Assembly (NCBI GenBank): GCA_021307315.1
Contig: JAJSPD010000037.1
Coordinates: forward strand, 372,001 to 436,000
Reading direction: 5' to 3'
Length of the DNA stretch: 64,000 nucleotides
From: Bisporella sp. PMI_857
Taxonomy: Eukaryota; Ascomycota; Leotiomycetes; Helotiales; Helotiaceae
The position numbers and the translations under genes are program-made. Numbering within the stretch: position 1 is the first letter of the stretch; each line of letters starts with the position of its first letter. Positions 35,203 to 52,329 of the stretch are shown piece after piece. The notes under the pieces are model-generated. The model saw only the letters and a program-made list of their open reading frames with translations, did no database searches and was not told the origin of the DNA.

Positions 35203-35530
35203 TGTTTTCACAATATGCTGCCCTGATCCATGACAACAATAACATGGAGTTATCAACCTCCATACTGATGTCGTAGTTTTAGCGTGTCTCGCTTAGCCAT
35301 GCCCCCTGTCTCTTGCTCAGGAGAAGAGACTAAGCAAGTTCGAGTTTGATGGAGCTTGCCTCAACGAAATCTCATTCCTCCTTCTTCTTTCTTCACATTA
35401 TTGGTTTTTTTTTCCCCTTTAATAAAAGTACGTTTCATGCTTCTCCCAGTCTATGTTCTTGAGATTTAGACATTCCCCAGAGCCTGCAATCCCTCCCTCG
35501 ACCAATACACAAACGCATAACCAAAATCAC
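35203..35530. promoter_or_regulatory. shared divergent promoter region
   Basis: 328 bp separate the start codons of the PCI-like gene (-) and the AdipoR-like gene (+). A pyrimidine-rich stretch with CTTCTTCTTTC and a poly(T) run at about 35406-35415 precedes the receptor ORF, typical of a fungal core promoter/5' UTR. No specific factor site is assigned. Confidence 0.5.
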
Positions 35531-36810
35531 ATGTCAGCCCGTCGAAGAAAGCCCTCAACATCAAATGTTGTCAGAGACACAGCAAAAAGTGTTGAGAAAA
35601 GTATTGAAAATGTCTTGACAGTTCTCTGGGACGATATCCACCCATGGCAGCAGGACAACCACTATATTCATTCTGGTTATCGGCCGGCTTCTTCATCATT
35701 CAAAAAGTCCTTCCGAAGTCTCGGCTATCTTCACAATGAGTCTGTCAATATCTGGTCACACCTGCTTGGTGCGATCAGTTTCATTATTGCCGGATCTATT
35801 CTTTATTCTGCCATCCGACCGAGATATCAGTCTTCGACACAGTCAGACATCTTCGCATTCGCTGCATTCTTCCTTGGGGCGGCAGTATGCCTAGGCATGT
35901 CCGCAGCCTTCCACGCCATTTCCAATCACTCTCCAGCAGTTTTGAAATTTGGAAACAAATTAGATTACATTGGTATCGGTATGATTCAAATAATTATTGT
36001 TCATCTTTCTCGCTTTTTCTATCGAACTTTTCATTGCTAATTCGGGGTCCCGCAGTATTTCTCATCACTGGAAGTTTTGTGCCAACCATATATTATGGGT
36101 TCTATTGTCATCCCCATCTCCAAGAAGTATACGTAAGTCCAATGGCAGATATAACTCCCTCCCAAAAGCCGCGTTACAGATATCTGTCTGGGCCCATTTC
36201 TCTTGAGTCACTCTGTAGCTCGGGGCTATGCCTCAGAGAAGTCGCTAGTTATAAACCTTCTAGTGTCGATCTAAATACATCTCTTGTTGATTATCGGCTA
36301 ACTTTGTGATTCAACAGTGGCTCATGGTATGTAAGAGCGAATGGCTCCTCAGAATTTCTACTCACTTTCGCTAGATCTGTAGCCTGGGTGTAGGTTGCGC
36401 TTCTGTTTCTATCTTTGACCGGTTCAGAACACCCGCCTGGCGACCTTATCGGGCGGGCATGTTTGTTGCGGAAGGGTTGTCTGGTATCTTTCCTATGCTC
36501 CACGGCGTACAGCTCTATGGATTTTCTGGAATGTTCGACCGTGTAGGGTTGGCGTGGATTCTTCTTGAGGCTTTCCTGTATATTCTTGGGGCTGGTCTTT
36601 ACGCGGTAAGTTGCGTATATCCTATACTGCCTACATTACTAATTATGTTAGGCTCGATGGCCTGAACGTTCTTCGCCCGGCTCTTATGATATCTGGGGAA
36701 GCTCGCACCAAATTTTCCATGTGTTGGTCCTTTTGGCCGCAACGTCGCATTTATACGGACTACTGGTAGCGTTTGATTACCACCATAGCGCCCTTGAGCT
36801 GCAATGTTAA
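35531..36810 (+). CDS. AdipoR/hemolysin-III (PAQR, Izh-like) membrane receptor
   Basis: Five exons (35531-35978, 36056-36132, 36318-36326, 36375-36605, 36652-36810) give 307 aa. The third exon is only 9 nt (Trp-Leu-Met). PAQR landmarks are ESVNIWSHLLGA, MSAAFHAISNHS and SSHQIFHVLVLLAATSH; the conserved histidines form the zinc site of this seven-helix family. Fungal members (Izh1-4) affect zinc, sterol and lipid homeostasis and osmotin sensing. An in-frame ATG at 35453 would add 26 low-complexity residues that read like 5' UTR, so MSARRRKP is taken as the start. All junctions preserve frame, and the gene appears intact. Confidence 0.9.
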
Positions 36811-37094
36811 GATAAGCCGATACTCAGTTGAGTGGTTAGAATTCTTGAATGTTATACTCTATGGCACAATATTTCACCTGAAAATTATGCCGGACGAACA
36901 TCGAATACAAAGCATGGGCTGCGCTGGAACTTTCACATAGTTTCGGGCCTAGGGCTTCATGGATGAATAGCTGATAAATGAGCCCTGCAGCATGTTGAGG
37001 TTCTACCCTTTCATTCTGAACGTATCCTTATCTCACCTCTGAACATGTATCCTTTTGAATATAGTGTCTAAAGGTCTACGAGTTTCTAATATGT

Positions 37095-39334
<2,240 letters not shown>

Positions 39335-40895
39335 AGTTGCTATGATTGTTTAAAATTACTATGCTCCCGTCAAAATGCCAAAGAGAGCTGAAACGTGAGA
39401 AAGAAATAAAAGTTTTCGAATTAGACAAAGTTACCTAAACGAAAAGTTTTTGATGAGCATTGTAACTCGGAAAATTTGGTACGAGGAGTCTTAATACCTA
39501 CTTCAAATTTCATCCCCACTATCTGAAATCGTGTAGCTTCGTGTATGATGTGTGGATTTACCTTTGGGGAGTTTGTGCTTGGCGTTTGTAAAAAGGAGAA
39601 ATATTCTATAAATTTTCACAAGTACTCAGCTAGCAATTCTTGGATTCGAGATATCCATTTATTAGAGCCAGCCGTGAGATCATGAAATGCGTCAACGCAG
39701 GAGGATTCAAGTCTCTACATTTTCCTCATTAGAAACATCAGCTTTTCGGATTGCGGGGAAGTCTTGGCAAAAGGTACGGCTAACGGAACGGCAAGTGGCC
39801 TTGGCTTGCGGTTCGGGAGGGCCTCTCATAACCGATGGCCATCAGTTGAAAGAACATTATTAGTGTGTTACATATCTTGGTTGGGAGGACTTGTAACTAT
39901 GTGAACGACTTATAAGTGCTTCGGTTGCGATTGGCTATCGATTTGGGGGATTCTACAACGACTCGGACTAATGGAACTTTGGTTACGATCTATAGGCTGG
40001 TGCCCCTGCAATACCGCTTTGAGATCGCCAATGTCTTGTGGTGCACCTCCTCATGCGGCTCTGCCGCCCACACAACTCAGGTCCCAACTGCCCAGGAGAT
40101 ATCCCATTAGGTCCGCAGATTTAGAATCCTTTTTACCTTTCCAGACCGGAACGCCGGAACAGTCTCTGCTCATTGTTCGGGGTACGGCAGTGGCTTTGGG
40201 GAAGCTAACGCTATGTAGCTAAATGGTCTGATTAAACCTGGCTGACATAGACAGTCGAGAACTTTCTTCTTGTGTCCTAGAATGGCGAAAAGTATATACA
40301 TAGTTTAGACTTGTTAACACAGTGCATGTTTAGACTTCGTTCGACAACAGTTCGACAACAGTTCGACAAATGTTCATGGGATGAGCATCGTTTAACTCAA
40401 CGACTACTATCTGATACGATATTTTCAGCTGCTTGCTTCTTTTCCACAACTGAATACAAGGAGGAATACGGCTTACAGGAGATCTCGCGGAAATTATCCG
40501 CTCGACCTCGGACGACTCCTCGTCTCTCCCACACACGTCCCCCCCGCTTCCTGCCCCAGATGTCGCTCATGATTTTACTTTTTGATAGCGTATGGACATA
40601 AGGAATTGATCTCCAGATTGGTTGTTATGTAGCTTAGCCGTTTAGTTACTGACAAGATGAGGTGATTTTTTAACCCAAGCTTCCTCTTCCCCGTCATTGA
40701 AAATATCTCCTGATCCTTGATCAAATAGCATACTGCAAGAGATGGAGCGCTGAACATATATTGACTTTGACGCAGCACCTTTCTTTCTTATTGGCGCTCT
40801 CGTACCAGTTTATTTCATCTCACAAACGCCTAATTCTGTTCTTAACTTGAGCTTTCGTCTTAACTTCCATTTTGTTATAAAGTGATTCCGTAAAT
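39335..40895. other. intergenic region with short tandem repeat
   Basis: This 1.56-kb divergent spacer lies between the monooxygenase (-) and transporter (+) genes and should contain both promoters. An 11-bp tandem repeat (about three units) lies at 40339-40370. No gene could be supported. Confidence 0.5.
40339..40370. repeat. 11-bp tandem repeat, 3 units
   Basis: The unit gttcgacaaca occurs twice exactly, followed by gttcgacaa. It lies about 525 bp upstream of the transporter start codon, within the shared intergenic region. Confidence 0.8.
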
Positions 40896-41819
40896 ATGTC
40901 TGCCAAATTGGGTGAGGAACAATATCACGATGATGGTGGCCTTCGAAGGGCTAATACAAGCTTCACCATCACTCCAGAGATGTTCGAGAAGCTCTACCTC
41001 TCTCCCAAAAGCATCGAGTCAGGAGACCTGCGCAAAACCTTTGGCAATCCTACGCCGGTAGCTATCATAGGGTTTCTCATTGCACTCACCCCCATTTCCA
41101 TAGAACTGATGGGCTGGCGTGAAGCTAGTGGAACTAACTCTACCATGTAAGTTCATACCTTCCCAAGCTGAAATTGGGGGCCTAAAGAGACTACTCGCTA
41201 AAGATTCACAGCGGAGCAACCTATTTCTTTGGTGGCCTTCTCATGATCCTTGGTGGAGTCGGAGAATTCCTTTTGGGCAATACGTTTCCTTCTGTCGTGT
41301 TTCTATCGTACGGTGCTCACTTCTTAACCTTCGCCGCAACATACACACCATATTACGCAGCTATCTCCGCATATTCTACGGATGACACGCAGACAGCAAC
41401 TCCTCCATTTCTAGCAGGATTCGGTAAGCCGAAGCTATACCGCCAGTATATGGTGACTTCATGCTAATTCTATACTTTCAGGGTTTTATGCACTATCGAT
41501 GGGCTTGCTCTCTTTTGTCTTCCTCGTCTGTTCTCTACGCACCAATTTGTTCTTTGTGTTGGTCTTCATTGGCGCCACAATGGGATTTGGCTTTGCTGCT
41601 GGAGCATTCTGGCAACTGGCTGGAGGAAATACACGGATCGGAAATAGGTTGCTGGTTGGGACTGGAGCTGGCTTCTTCTTTGCTTGTTGTGCTGGATGGT
41701 ACCTGATTTTTGCTATCATGTTGGCGGCAATGGATTTCCCCTTTTCATTACCAGTAGTCGACCTAAGTACTGTTATCAAAGGTGCTGGTGAGAGAAAGAA
41801 GAGGGGTGGCGAGGTTTGA
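40896..41819 (+). CDS. GPR1/FUN34/YaaH family (acetate/ammonium) transporter
   Basis: Exons 40896-41146, 41212-41423 and 41482-41819 give 266 aa with introns of 65 and 58 bp. The family signature NPTPVAIIGF sits just before the first helix. Six hydrophobic helices follow, with small-residue packing motifs (GGLLMILGGVGEFLLGN, GATMGFGFAAGAFW). The hydrophilic N-terminus (MSAKLGEEQYHDDGG) and basic C-terminus (GERKKRGGEV) are cytosolic in relatives. Known fungal members (Ady2, AcpA, Gpr1) transport acetate or influence ammonium export and acetate tolerance. It appears intact. Confidence 0.93.
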
Positions 41820-43019
41820 CCCATATGGCTCCATCATGTGGTGGCGGAAGAAAGTAGCAGAGTGGACAAAGATATCAGGAAATTCCTTCTGAAAAATAGA
41901 TGTCAGGGCTGATGAACTCAAAGTCATGTTTTACGAAAGGGAATACTTGGCTGAGAAGGGTATTGGCTGTACGAATTAGTCTTTGGTGTTAATTGAGTCA
42001 AGCTCGTTACGCGTGTATCTATAGCGTAATGGACGTGAGTCTGAAGTCTCAAACTTTGTTATAAGCATTATAGGCTATTACCCATGCTTCCACATCTTTT
42101 TTAATTTGTTAGTCATGGATCGACAAAACGCGACTTTCGGAATGGCGGAAAGAGACACTGCTCTCGTCCCCGGCACTCTCTTTACAGTTAAAATTTGAAC
42201 AAGGAAGCAAAAAGGTTCAAAGCATCTAATATTGATTTGTCTCGAAGAAAACTGTCCCTACCAGAATCATCTGTTGTAATCAATGGGTGGTTAAATTGAT
42301 AAGCGAAGCTTAAATCATCACCTACCTCTCAGATTGAGGCTGAGACCCGACAACAACGATTTGATTTGGCAGCTAAGTCAGACTGCACAGGCATCATATT
42401 CTATTCTTGTTGAGATTATCATTGGCCAGATCTAGCTAATGTGCTGTCTGTTTCAAAGGTCAACACGGCTGAGCTGTTGATCTGACATCAGCCTACCAAT
42501 CTCGCTTCCAATCACTCGGGCAGCCAGGGGTAATGATCTGCCCACAAATTTTGGTTTGACGCGGTACTTAACAAAGAAGAAGCTTCGTACATGAGGAACC
42601 CTTCAAACGCTACTGACCGACTTCATTTGGCAGCTTTTATCTCCGTAATCTTGTTGAAGGGAAAGGTGGCCAGAGCAACGCACCGGCAGATTTGAAATGC
42701 GCTTCGGTAAAGTATGAACAGCGCAGTCGTTGATATCCCAAGAGACAGAAACAGCAAATAGGCTATCGCCTTCTGACGTGAGAGATCGTCTTGCACAGCT
42801 CAAAGATGCCAGCACTTATCACGACGAATTAAGATCCCGGCAAATTGATACCTCAAGAGATTTGTGATGTACATACATATCGTACAATACCCGCAAGCTT
42901 TTTTATATTGCCTCTGAATCCTCATGGTCGTTCGTTATCCTGTAACATAAAATCAATGTTCGCAAGTTTGGCCTTTCAGAACCCAGAATAAAAAAGATAC
43001 TCGAGAAGCAGATCACAAC
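41820..43019. other. intergenic region
   Basis: 1.2 kb between two plus-strand genes. It holds the 3' flank of the transporter and the promoter of the next gene. No RNA gene, repeat or additional ORF could be supported. Confidence 0.55.
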
Positions 43020-43751
43020 ATGTCTGTCTTTGCAGCACAGTATCCTTCCTTCGTCCCCACCTACCCTACCACCACACCACTCTCGAAGACATCGTCTAAC
43101 ACCAACGCCTCTCCTTCACCATCCACAAACTCCCTCCCCAAATCTTTTAGCGCCATCTCATTCTCTCTGAATCGCATTTTCTCCCATCCAAATGACTCCA
43201 ACACATCTTCCGCCGCCACAGCAGAGCGATCGCACTTCTCCGCCCGAAGCTCAATCGACTCATCCACAGACTCGCTCTCCACAATCCTGACCGGTACGAC
43301 CATAAACTCTTCTCAACATGAGAACACATTACAACATTTGAACGGGCTCTGTCCCCCACCTTCTCACTCCTTATTCTCTCCTAGCAACCCGGCGCCAACA
43401 ACAGCAGATCCCATCTCGCCGCTCCCACCCGCTTACTCGCCTATTGCTCTCCCTACCAAGACCAGGACCATCTCGCGCACAACACCGATTCAAGCATTTG
43501 CTCCCATTCAATCTGCACCACAGATAAAGCCCAAAATGGTCGCGAAACCTCGAGCCGAGACTTATGAGAAGCAACTCCATTCCACCGACGCCTGGGGCTG
43601 GAATGGTGGCTGGTCGAAAGAGTATTATGAGAGGCGTGCGCGAGAGACGCGTGAAGAAAGAGAGAAGGAGGAGGGACAGTGTCTATGCTCGTCGTGGTGG
43701 ATGATTAGTGGAACTCCAAGTATGCCATATGTTGCATATAACATCATGTGA
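43020..43751 (+). CDS. hypothetical Ser/Thr/Pro-rich protein
   Basis: Single exon, 243 aa. The N-terminal two thirds are low-complexity Ser/Thr/Pro/Asn sequence, probably disordered and phosphorylatable (FAAQYPSFVPTYPTTTPLSK, SARSSIDSSTDSLSTILTG). A more ordered C-terminal module follows, with DAWGWNGGWSKEYYERRARE, a charged helix (TREEREKEE) and a Cys/Trp pair region (CLCSSWWM). The Trp-rich module plus charged helix is likely the conserved part. I do not recognise the family and no membrane or signal sequence is present. The clean start just after an A-rich leader supports the model. Confidence 0.7.
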   Translation: MSVFAAQYPSFVPTYPTTTPLSKTSSNTNASPSPSTNSLPKSFSAISFSLNRIFSHPNDSNTSSAATAERSHFSARSSIDSSTDSLSTILTGTTINSSQHENTLQHLNGLCPPPSHSLFSPSNPAPTTADPISPLPPAYSPIALPTKTRTISRTTPIQAFAPIQSAPQIKPKMVAKPRAETYEKQLHSTDAWGWNGGWSKEYYERRARETREEREKEEGQCLCSSWWMISGTPSMPYVAYNIM

Positions 43752-43861
43752 CGAGTCGAAGGCTTGTCGGATCAAATGATGGAAGAAGGCAGATGGTTTT
43801 GATATTGATTCTATTTATTTGCTTCAATTTGGGCTATGGGTATTAAGCGCTGGAGATACCC

Positions 43862-44366
43862 TTATTTGTGATGGAAAGGGAATTGGATTGTGGTGATAAA
43901 ATACTGTCCTCCGTCACTAGAGGGACTATTGCCTTGTTTCCTTTGTATCATAATGTTCTGATGGTTTCCAATCGAATCTGAACAATGTCCAACAACGGAG
44001 TAAATAGATATATGCTCAGTGAACCAAAAGTGAAAATAAATATATACCTGTAGGTACCTCAAACCTATGCTATCGCCTTTACGGCCCGCTCTGCATGCTC
44101 GATTAGAAGCGAGTCTCCACAATTGTCTCATCAATCGATTTATAAATTGACTTTCAAGAGTATAGCCTACCATTGCAAGTATATGCACCTCGTTATCACT
44201 TGGTAGTTTCTTCAGTGTTTGAAAACAATTAAAAAGGTTCAATAGCAGCCTAGCAGCGGAAACTGCCAGAAGACTTGAGGTCAATATACGCTGTGCATAA
44301 GAAAATTTCTGAGAAAACACACATAGTACTCACATGCCTGCACAGAACAATAAAACGAGGCTGCAT
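43862..44366 (-). CDS. possible small two-exon protein (uncertain)
   Basis: ATG 44366 opens MQPRFIVLCRH, which joins across a putative 43-bp intron (44291-44333, GTGAGT donor, CACAG acceptor) to an open frame with a strongly protein-like stretch (LPSDNEVHILAMVGYTLESQ, INRLMRQLWRLASNRACRAG). If read to 43862 the product is about 154 aa. A GTATAT donor after LRYLQ may instead begin another intron, because the residues beyond it look unlike protein. No family recognised. It lies just 3' of the prp4 gene on the same strand, so it could alternatively be 3' UTR. Confidence 0.35.
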
Positions 44367-44498
44367 AGATATTGATGTAGTATAGCTCTTTCAACTACAT
44401 TATTGAATTGTGTATTAGTTATTGATTCCATATATTTGCTGTATGGCAAGTATCTGATTCTCCACTAGGCTTCCGCTTGGGTCTAGCCACCCAATACC

Positions 44499-47924
<3,426 letters not shown>

Positions 47925-48369
47925 AGCATCACTCTTTGAGTGTTGGTGACTGAAAGGTCAAGGGCATGGAGCATACGGCGTTGGTAGAATTGCTCTGGGT
48001 CTTAGCAGGGATTTGGGATACGTATTTACGAGAGCCTCTTGTATAATGGAAGAAGCCATTCCACCATGTCGTCACTCTCAAGTCGAGATTAGGCGTCGCT
48101 CGTGAGTCATTTTCTGAAAGTATCTGGAGCCAGATCTTGCGTGAAGGAATTCTTTTTGCGATTACTCATATCCCTCGCATGGTTTCTCCTTTCGAAATTC
48201 AGATTATCCCCACCAGTTTTTTTATTATTAAAATATCGCTCTAAGGATTCAATTTCAGTAATGGCTATGTTAATTTTGGAGCATGAGATAAAAGCACAGA
48301 GCCCGAATCAAAGCATTCCCTATGTGACCTCCACCAAGTTATTCTTTCACGACATCATACTTCTCATCC
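47925..48369. other. intergenic, convergent genes
   Basis: 3' flanks of TMA7 (+) and the P450 gene (-). An ORF on the plus strand at 48102-48425 overlaps the P450 last exon and has no support. No other feature seen. Confidence 0.55.
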
Positions 48370-50128
48370 TCATTTCACAAATACACGCACACGCTGCGAT
48401 CCTAGCTCTGGGTACGAAATCGTGAGATCATGCCTCATTTCAACATCATCAATAGTGGTTTCATAAAGCTCAAAATCAAAACGTGTGACAAGGATAGCCA
48501 ACGCGAGAAAGATCTCGGCATAGGCGAGACTAAGGAGCGCACAACAATTGTTAGAACTGGCTCATGACTGGGCTCTAGAGCTGAGGGTTAAATACGTACT
48601 TCATGCCTAGACAATGACGAGTGCCTTTGGAGAAAGGAACTAAAAATCTGTTGAGACCGGTACCTTTCTTATCACCGTCATTCGCATCTTGTAGCCATCT
48701 TTCAGGTACGAAGGACCTAGGATTCTCAAAAACAGTGGGATTATAGTGCACGTCGGGAGCGCTCATGCTAACTGGTGTTCCTCGTGGAATCAATATATCG
48801 TTGTACCATGTGTCTCTATCCGGAGCGCATCGGGGTAAACGGCCCGCAATACCACTGTTTATTCTCAGCCCTTCTTTAACAACCGCGTTGAAGTAGGGCA
48901 ATTGTTCCAGGTTTGACCAAGTGAAAGACGAGACTGTAGCTAGCTCGCCGCGAAGACGCGCAAGCTTGGCTGGTTGATCAACGAGGTGGTACAGTGTCGT
49001 CTCTATTGTGCTACCGGTCGACTCTCCCGCGGCAGCTACGATTTGATGCCCTTCGTTGGCTAGCCGTGCAGCAGATTTCTCATGTGGCGGCAGATCAGAC
49101 CGAAGCAATGCATGAAACATCGAGCTGCCTTTCCCCGGCTGAGCTGTCTCTTCAGCGATAATCTCGAATACCTTTCTTTTTGCAATCTGCTTTCTTTAGT
49201 AATATTCTTTATTAAGGTATGGATAGTGGGATGAGCGAACTTACATTCGAGGTACTGACGAGGAGCTTGAATGCTGGACTCAACATGGAAACCCACTTTT
49301 CATCTAGCTTAAATATAGTCGCAAGTAAAGGCCATTGTTTCAGAGTGTGAACCGCCTCTCCTGCCTCTCGGAAGCCAATTGAATAGTTCTTCTTTTGTTC
49401 TCCAGTTCCTTCTGTCTGTAAGTTATAACTCTCACCGAAAGTATATTCGCTTGCTACATCTGCTGCGAAGCACACTAGATACGGATGGAGCTCCATCGGA
49501 TCTCCTTCTTGCTTGTAATAACTCAATTTATTACACAATATTTCGAGATTAGATAGGATTGAGCTCTCGAGAGCGACTACTGCCCGTCTAGAGAAGTAAT
49601 TTTGGAGAGGCTTGCGTCGAAGGCGATGAAGATCATGTGGAGCCGTCGATACAAGCGCACCAGCAAGTCCAAATTGGTCCATGTAAGGCTGGTATTTGTC
49701 CCACTTTTCAGTATTGTTGTAAAGCTCATCATAATACTCAGGATCGTCGATATGAATCTGTATTGTTTGGGGTTAGAGTGAAAAAGAATTTAAAGATCTA
49801 TCTGGTGGGAGTTTACCTACCTCGTGCGAATTGATACGAATAATCGGGCCTTGCCGAAGTCAGTAGTTGTATCATATATCTCATCATGTAATTTTTAAGC
49901 AATACCGTATCTCTTATGCATCTCTTGTATCTTCTTGAAATATAGACCGCGTTTGAAGACATCATAATAACATTCATACCACAAGGAGGCAATCGCTAAC
50001 TTGGAGCCAGGAATGTGTGATAATGGACTGAAGTAGATTCTCCTGAGCACAATAGATGCTGCATAAAAAATCCATAAGATAAGTCCCGAGAAAAAGAGGG
50101 AGGTGTAGTTGAAGGTAACGCTCAACAT
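48370..50128 (-). CDS. cytochrome P450 monooxygenase
   Basis: Five exons (50128-49906, 49849-49821, 49757-49245, 49186-48600, 48529-48370) give 503 aa; introns are 56-70 bp. The N-terminus begins with a membrane anchor (LFFSGLILWIFYAASIVL) followed by the PxxxIPG-like turn LSHIPGSK. The I-helix oxygen-binding motif is AGESTGS, the K-helix ExxR is EGLR, the PERW motif is intact, and the heme loop is FSKGTRHCLG with the Cys ligand, followed by a spliced last exon. It is a microsomal mono-oxygenase of fungal secondary-metabolism or xenobiotic type (resembles CYP58/65-like group only by overall feel). No biosynthetic core gene is adjacent. An upstream in-frame ATG exists, but MLSVTF gives the canonical length. 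Confidence 0.93.
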
Positions 50129-51682
50129 GGTTATGCTTTGGAATAGACACTCTAGGAAATGGAATGAGAGCAGGTATATATCTAAAAGTTGATCGAAGAA
50201 GAAAGTATACATAACTGAGAACATCAAATGGGTATTAGACCTGGCTTCTTATACGTTTTAACCCACTTGAAGTCTGAGATGGGTGAGGCAGATTTGCAAA
50301 AGGTACGACGTGTCACCGTTTGGCGATGTCATAACCAACATCGAAACCAACTTTGTAATATTCCGGCGCTTGATAATGCCGACAATACAAACTTACATAC
50401 CTCCATCCGGTACCGGCTTCCTTTTCGACACCGTAAGAAAATTGGAATTTACGAGTCTTAGCTGAGGGGCTCATCTATAGTCAAGCGGCGTAGAGAAGGA
50501 GTCCTCACGTGAGGAGCTGACCAATGGCCAATCGCAAGGCAACAACGCCGAAATAAAAGGGATTGACAAACATAAAATCAAAGCTCAGGCACTGTAGCAG
50601 CTTGGAAATGGGACTTACGAAAGAATAAGCCTTTCAGCCTCAACGGCACTGCAGCATTACTTCGTAATTACTTACAGTCAACATTGGACTTGGCAGAACA
50701 TTAGGTAGCAGAGAAGTACCGAGTTTGGAAGGTGTCGATTAGTCTGATTCCAAAGCAGCTGGACCTTATAAGGAACAAACACCATAGGTAAAGTAAGTTC
50801 GAGTTTTCTCTTACCTTCGTCCAATCAACACTTGACACTTCGCCCCGAATGACTCTGAGGATGATCTAAAAAAAAATCAGTTATGAAGCCTACCGAAGTC
50901 ATAGCACCTGCCCCAAAAGAGCCTTGAACAGCTGAGAAAATATACTTTGCTTGTATCCTGTGCCACTTAACGGAGAAACCAACTCCCCCAAAGAAAAGTC
51001 TGTTGAGCCTACACGCATCAATATCTATCACAGAATCCAGCTCTTAATGAAAGAAATTTGATCTAAGTAGCATCTTCATACCTTCACGAAATAGTCTCAT
51101 TGCTATATGTTCGAGAGCATGCATAATTAGATAATATCTGAATGATGTGTGCCTTTCCATCTTCCACTCTTAGAGCCGTTGAGAAGTGCAAATCTCACGT
51201 GACACACCAGCCCTTTAGAAGATATACTAGTTTGAAGTTTAATATAAGAGCAAAAATTCCTCAGAAGAATGAACTTTCGGCTCTTCTTAAGCTTTAGGCT
51301 CTCAGCTAACTCCTGCACTACCCTTCCATAAATCGTTGATTTGGACCTCGAAACTCGGAGAGAGATAACATAGACATCGTGACTTATAGGGAGTAAACGC
51401 CAGTATGGAATCGGTGGCTCGTTGAATGAATAAACTAAATTAAGCAACAAAATTTATCGGAAATAACTCAAGGGATGCGATACCAAGCCAGGGAAATAAC
51501 CATTGTTACATGACTTTTACTGTGTTTGTTTCTATTAACATCCCGTAGGTATTGGAACTTTCCGCAAGACAGCGTTTGACAAGTCGAAGTCCAGACAGCT
51601 CGCGAAGCCGATTGGGTGTTGGTAGGCGGCTGCGGCGTCACTTGACCATCAGCTTACTTTACGAAAACAGAGAGTTAGAAAG

Positions 51683-51793
51683 ATGGAACAGATAGTCATC
51701 GCGATTGGAACATCGGTCGACGGCGCCGTTGCGGGACCACAGGGTGCTGCTCTTGGAACGGGCTTTGCGGCATCCGCGTATACTACTTGCTAA
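51683..51793 (+). CDS. 36-codon small ORF, Gly/Ala-rich (uncertain)
   Basis: ATG to TAA encodes a 36-aa Gly/Ala-rich peptide (contains GAVAGPQGAALGTGFAASA), resembling a glycine-zipper-like segment. An acceptor-like CTTACTTTACGAAAACAG lies just upstream. It could be a relic exon or a small peptide gene; chance is also possible. Confidence 0.25.
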   Translation: MEQIVIAIGTSVDGAVAGPQGAALGTGFAASAYTTC

Positions 51794-51857
51794 GTGACCA
51801 TATGACTGGTTACTGCGGGAAAATACAACCTACAAAGTTGTACGGGGAGCACATAAT

Positions 51858-52037
51858 ATGGGCTTGAGAAAGACCAAGACTGGGTGGGATGTTAAGGACA
51901 ACACTACTATTATCATGGAAAGCGGGGAGCACAGGGGTGTTGACGAAGGCTGGTTGCTTTTGGATATCGTGGAAAAGGAAAAGAAAGAGGTTGAGAACAG
52001 GACGGTTCTGCCGAGTATTTCAAAGGAACATTCCTGA
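51858..52037 (+). CDS. 59-aa small ORF, charged (uncertain)
   Basis: ATG 51858 to TGA 52035-52037. The product is soluble and charged (RKTKTGWDVKDNTTIIMESG, DEGWLLLDIVEKEKKEV) and reads as a genuine alpha/beta fragment rather than random sequence. No family recognised. The frame is open upstream (VRGAHN...), so it may be the last exon of a decayed or unrecognised gene that also includes the 36-codon ORF; no clean splice joins them. Confidence 0.3.
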   Translation: MGLRKTKTGWDVKDNTTIIMESGEHRGVDEGWLLLDIVEKEKKEVENRTVLPSISKEHS

Positions 52038-52329
52038 CAGATTCCTAAAAGCCTTGCTTTCACTTGGATTCAACACGTATCATTCGGCATTACACCTCTA
52101 GAGAGCATCGAGACAAGATACAACAACAAACAAGATGACGCCAGCCATATAGCATGGAGGCTTGTTCTCCATATGATTTCGCATCCATCAGCCTAATAAT
52201 ATCTAAGCAGCAGCGGCACTGGGCAGCGGCGAGCAAGGATCGCGGATATATTGGACGTTGCAGAGGTAGAGTATGCTATTTTCACGTCAAAAATCTCTCC
52301 AAGCATCAGTTCTTTCAATCTTCGAACAC

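Larger units (their letters stand above)
50129..52329. other. intergenic region with two very small ORFs
   Basis: 2.2 kb of sequence 5' of the P450 gene. Two small plus-strand ORFs (51683-51793 and 51858-52037) are listed separately. Everything else is short, frame-inconsistent ORFs without credible composition. Confidence 0.5.

Noticed and set aside
48102..48425. Plus-strand ORF of 107 codons opposite the P450 terminal exon
   Set aside because: It overlaps the spliced P450 C-terminus, whose family motifs and phase are convincing.
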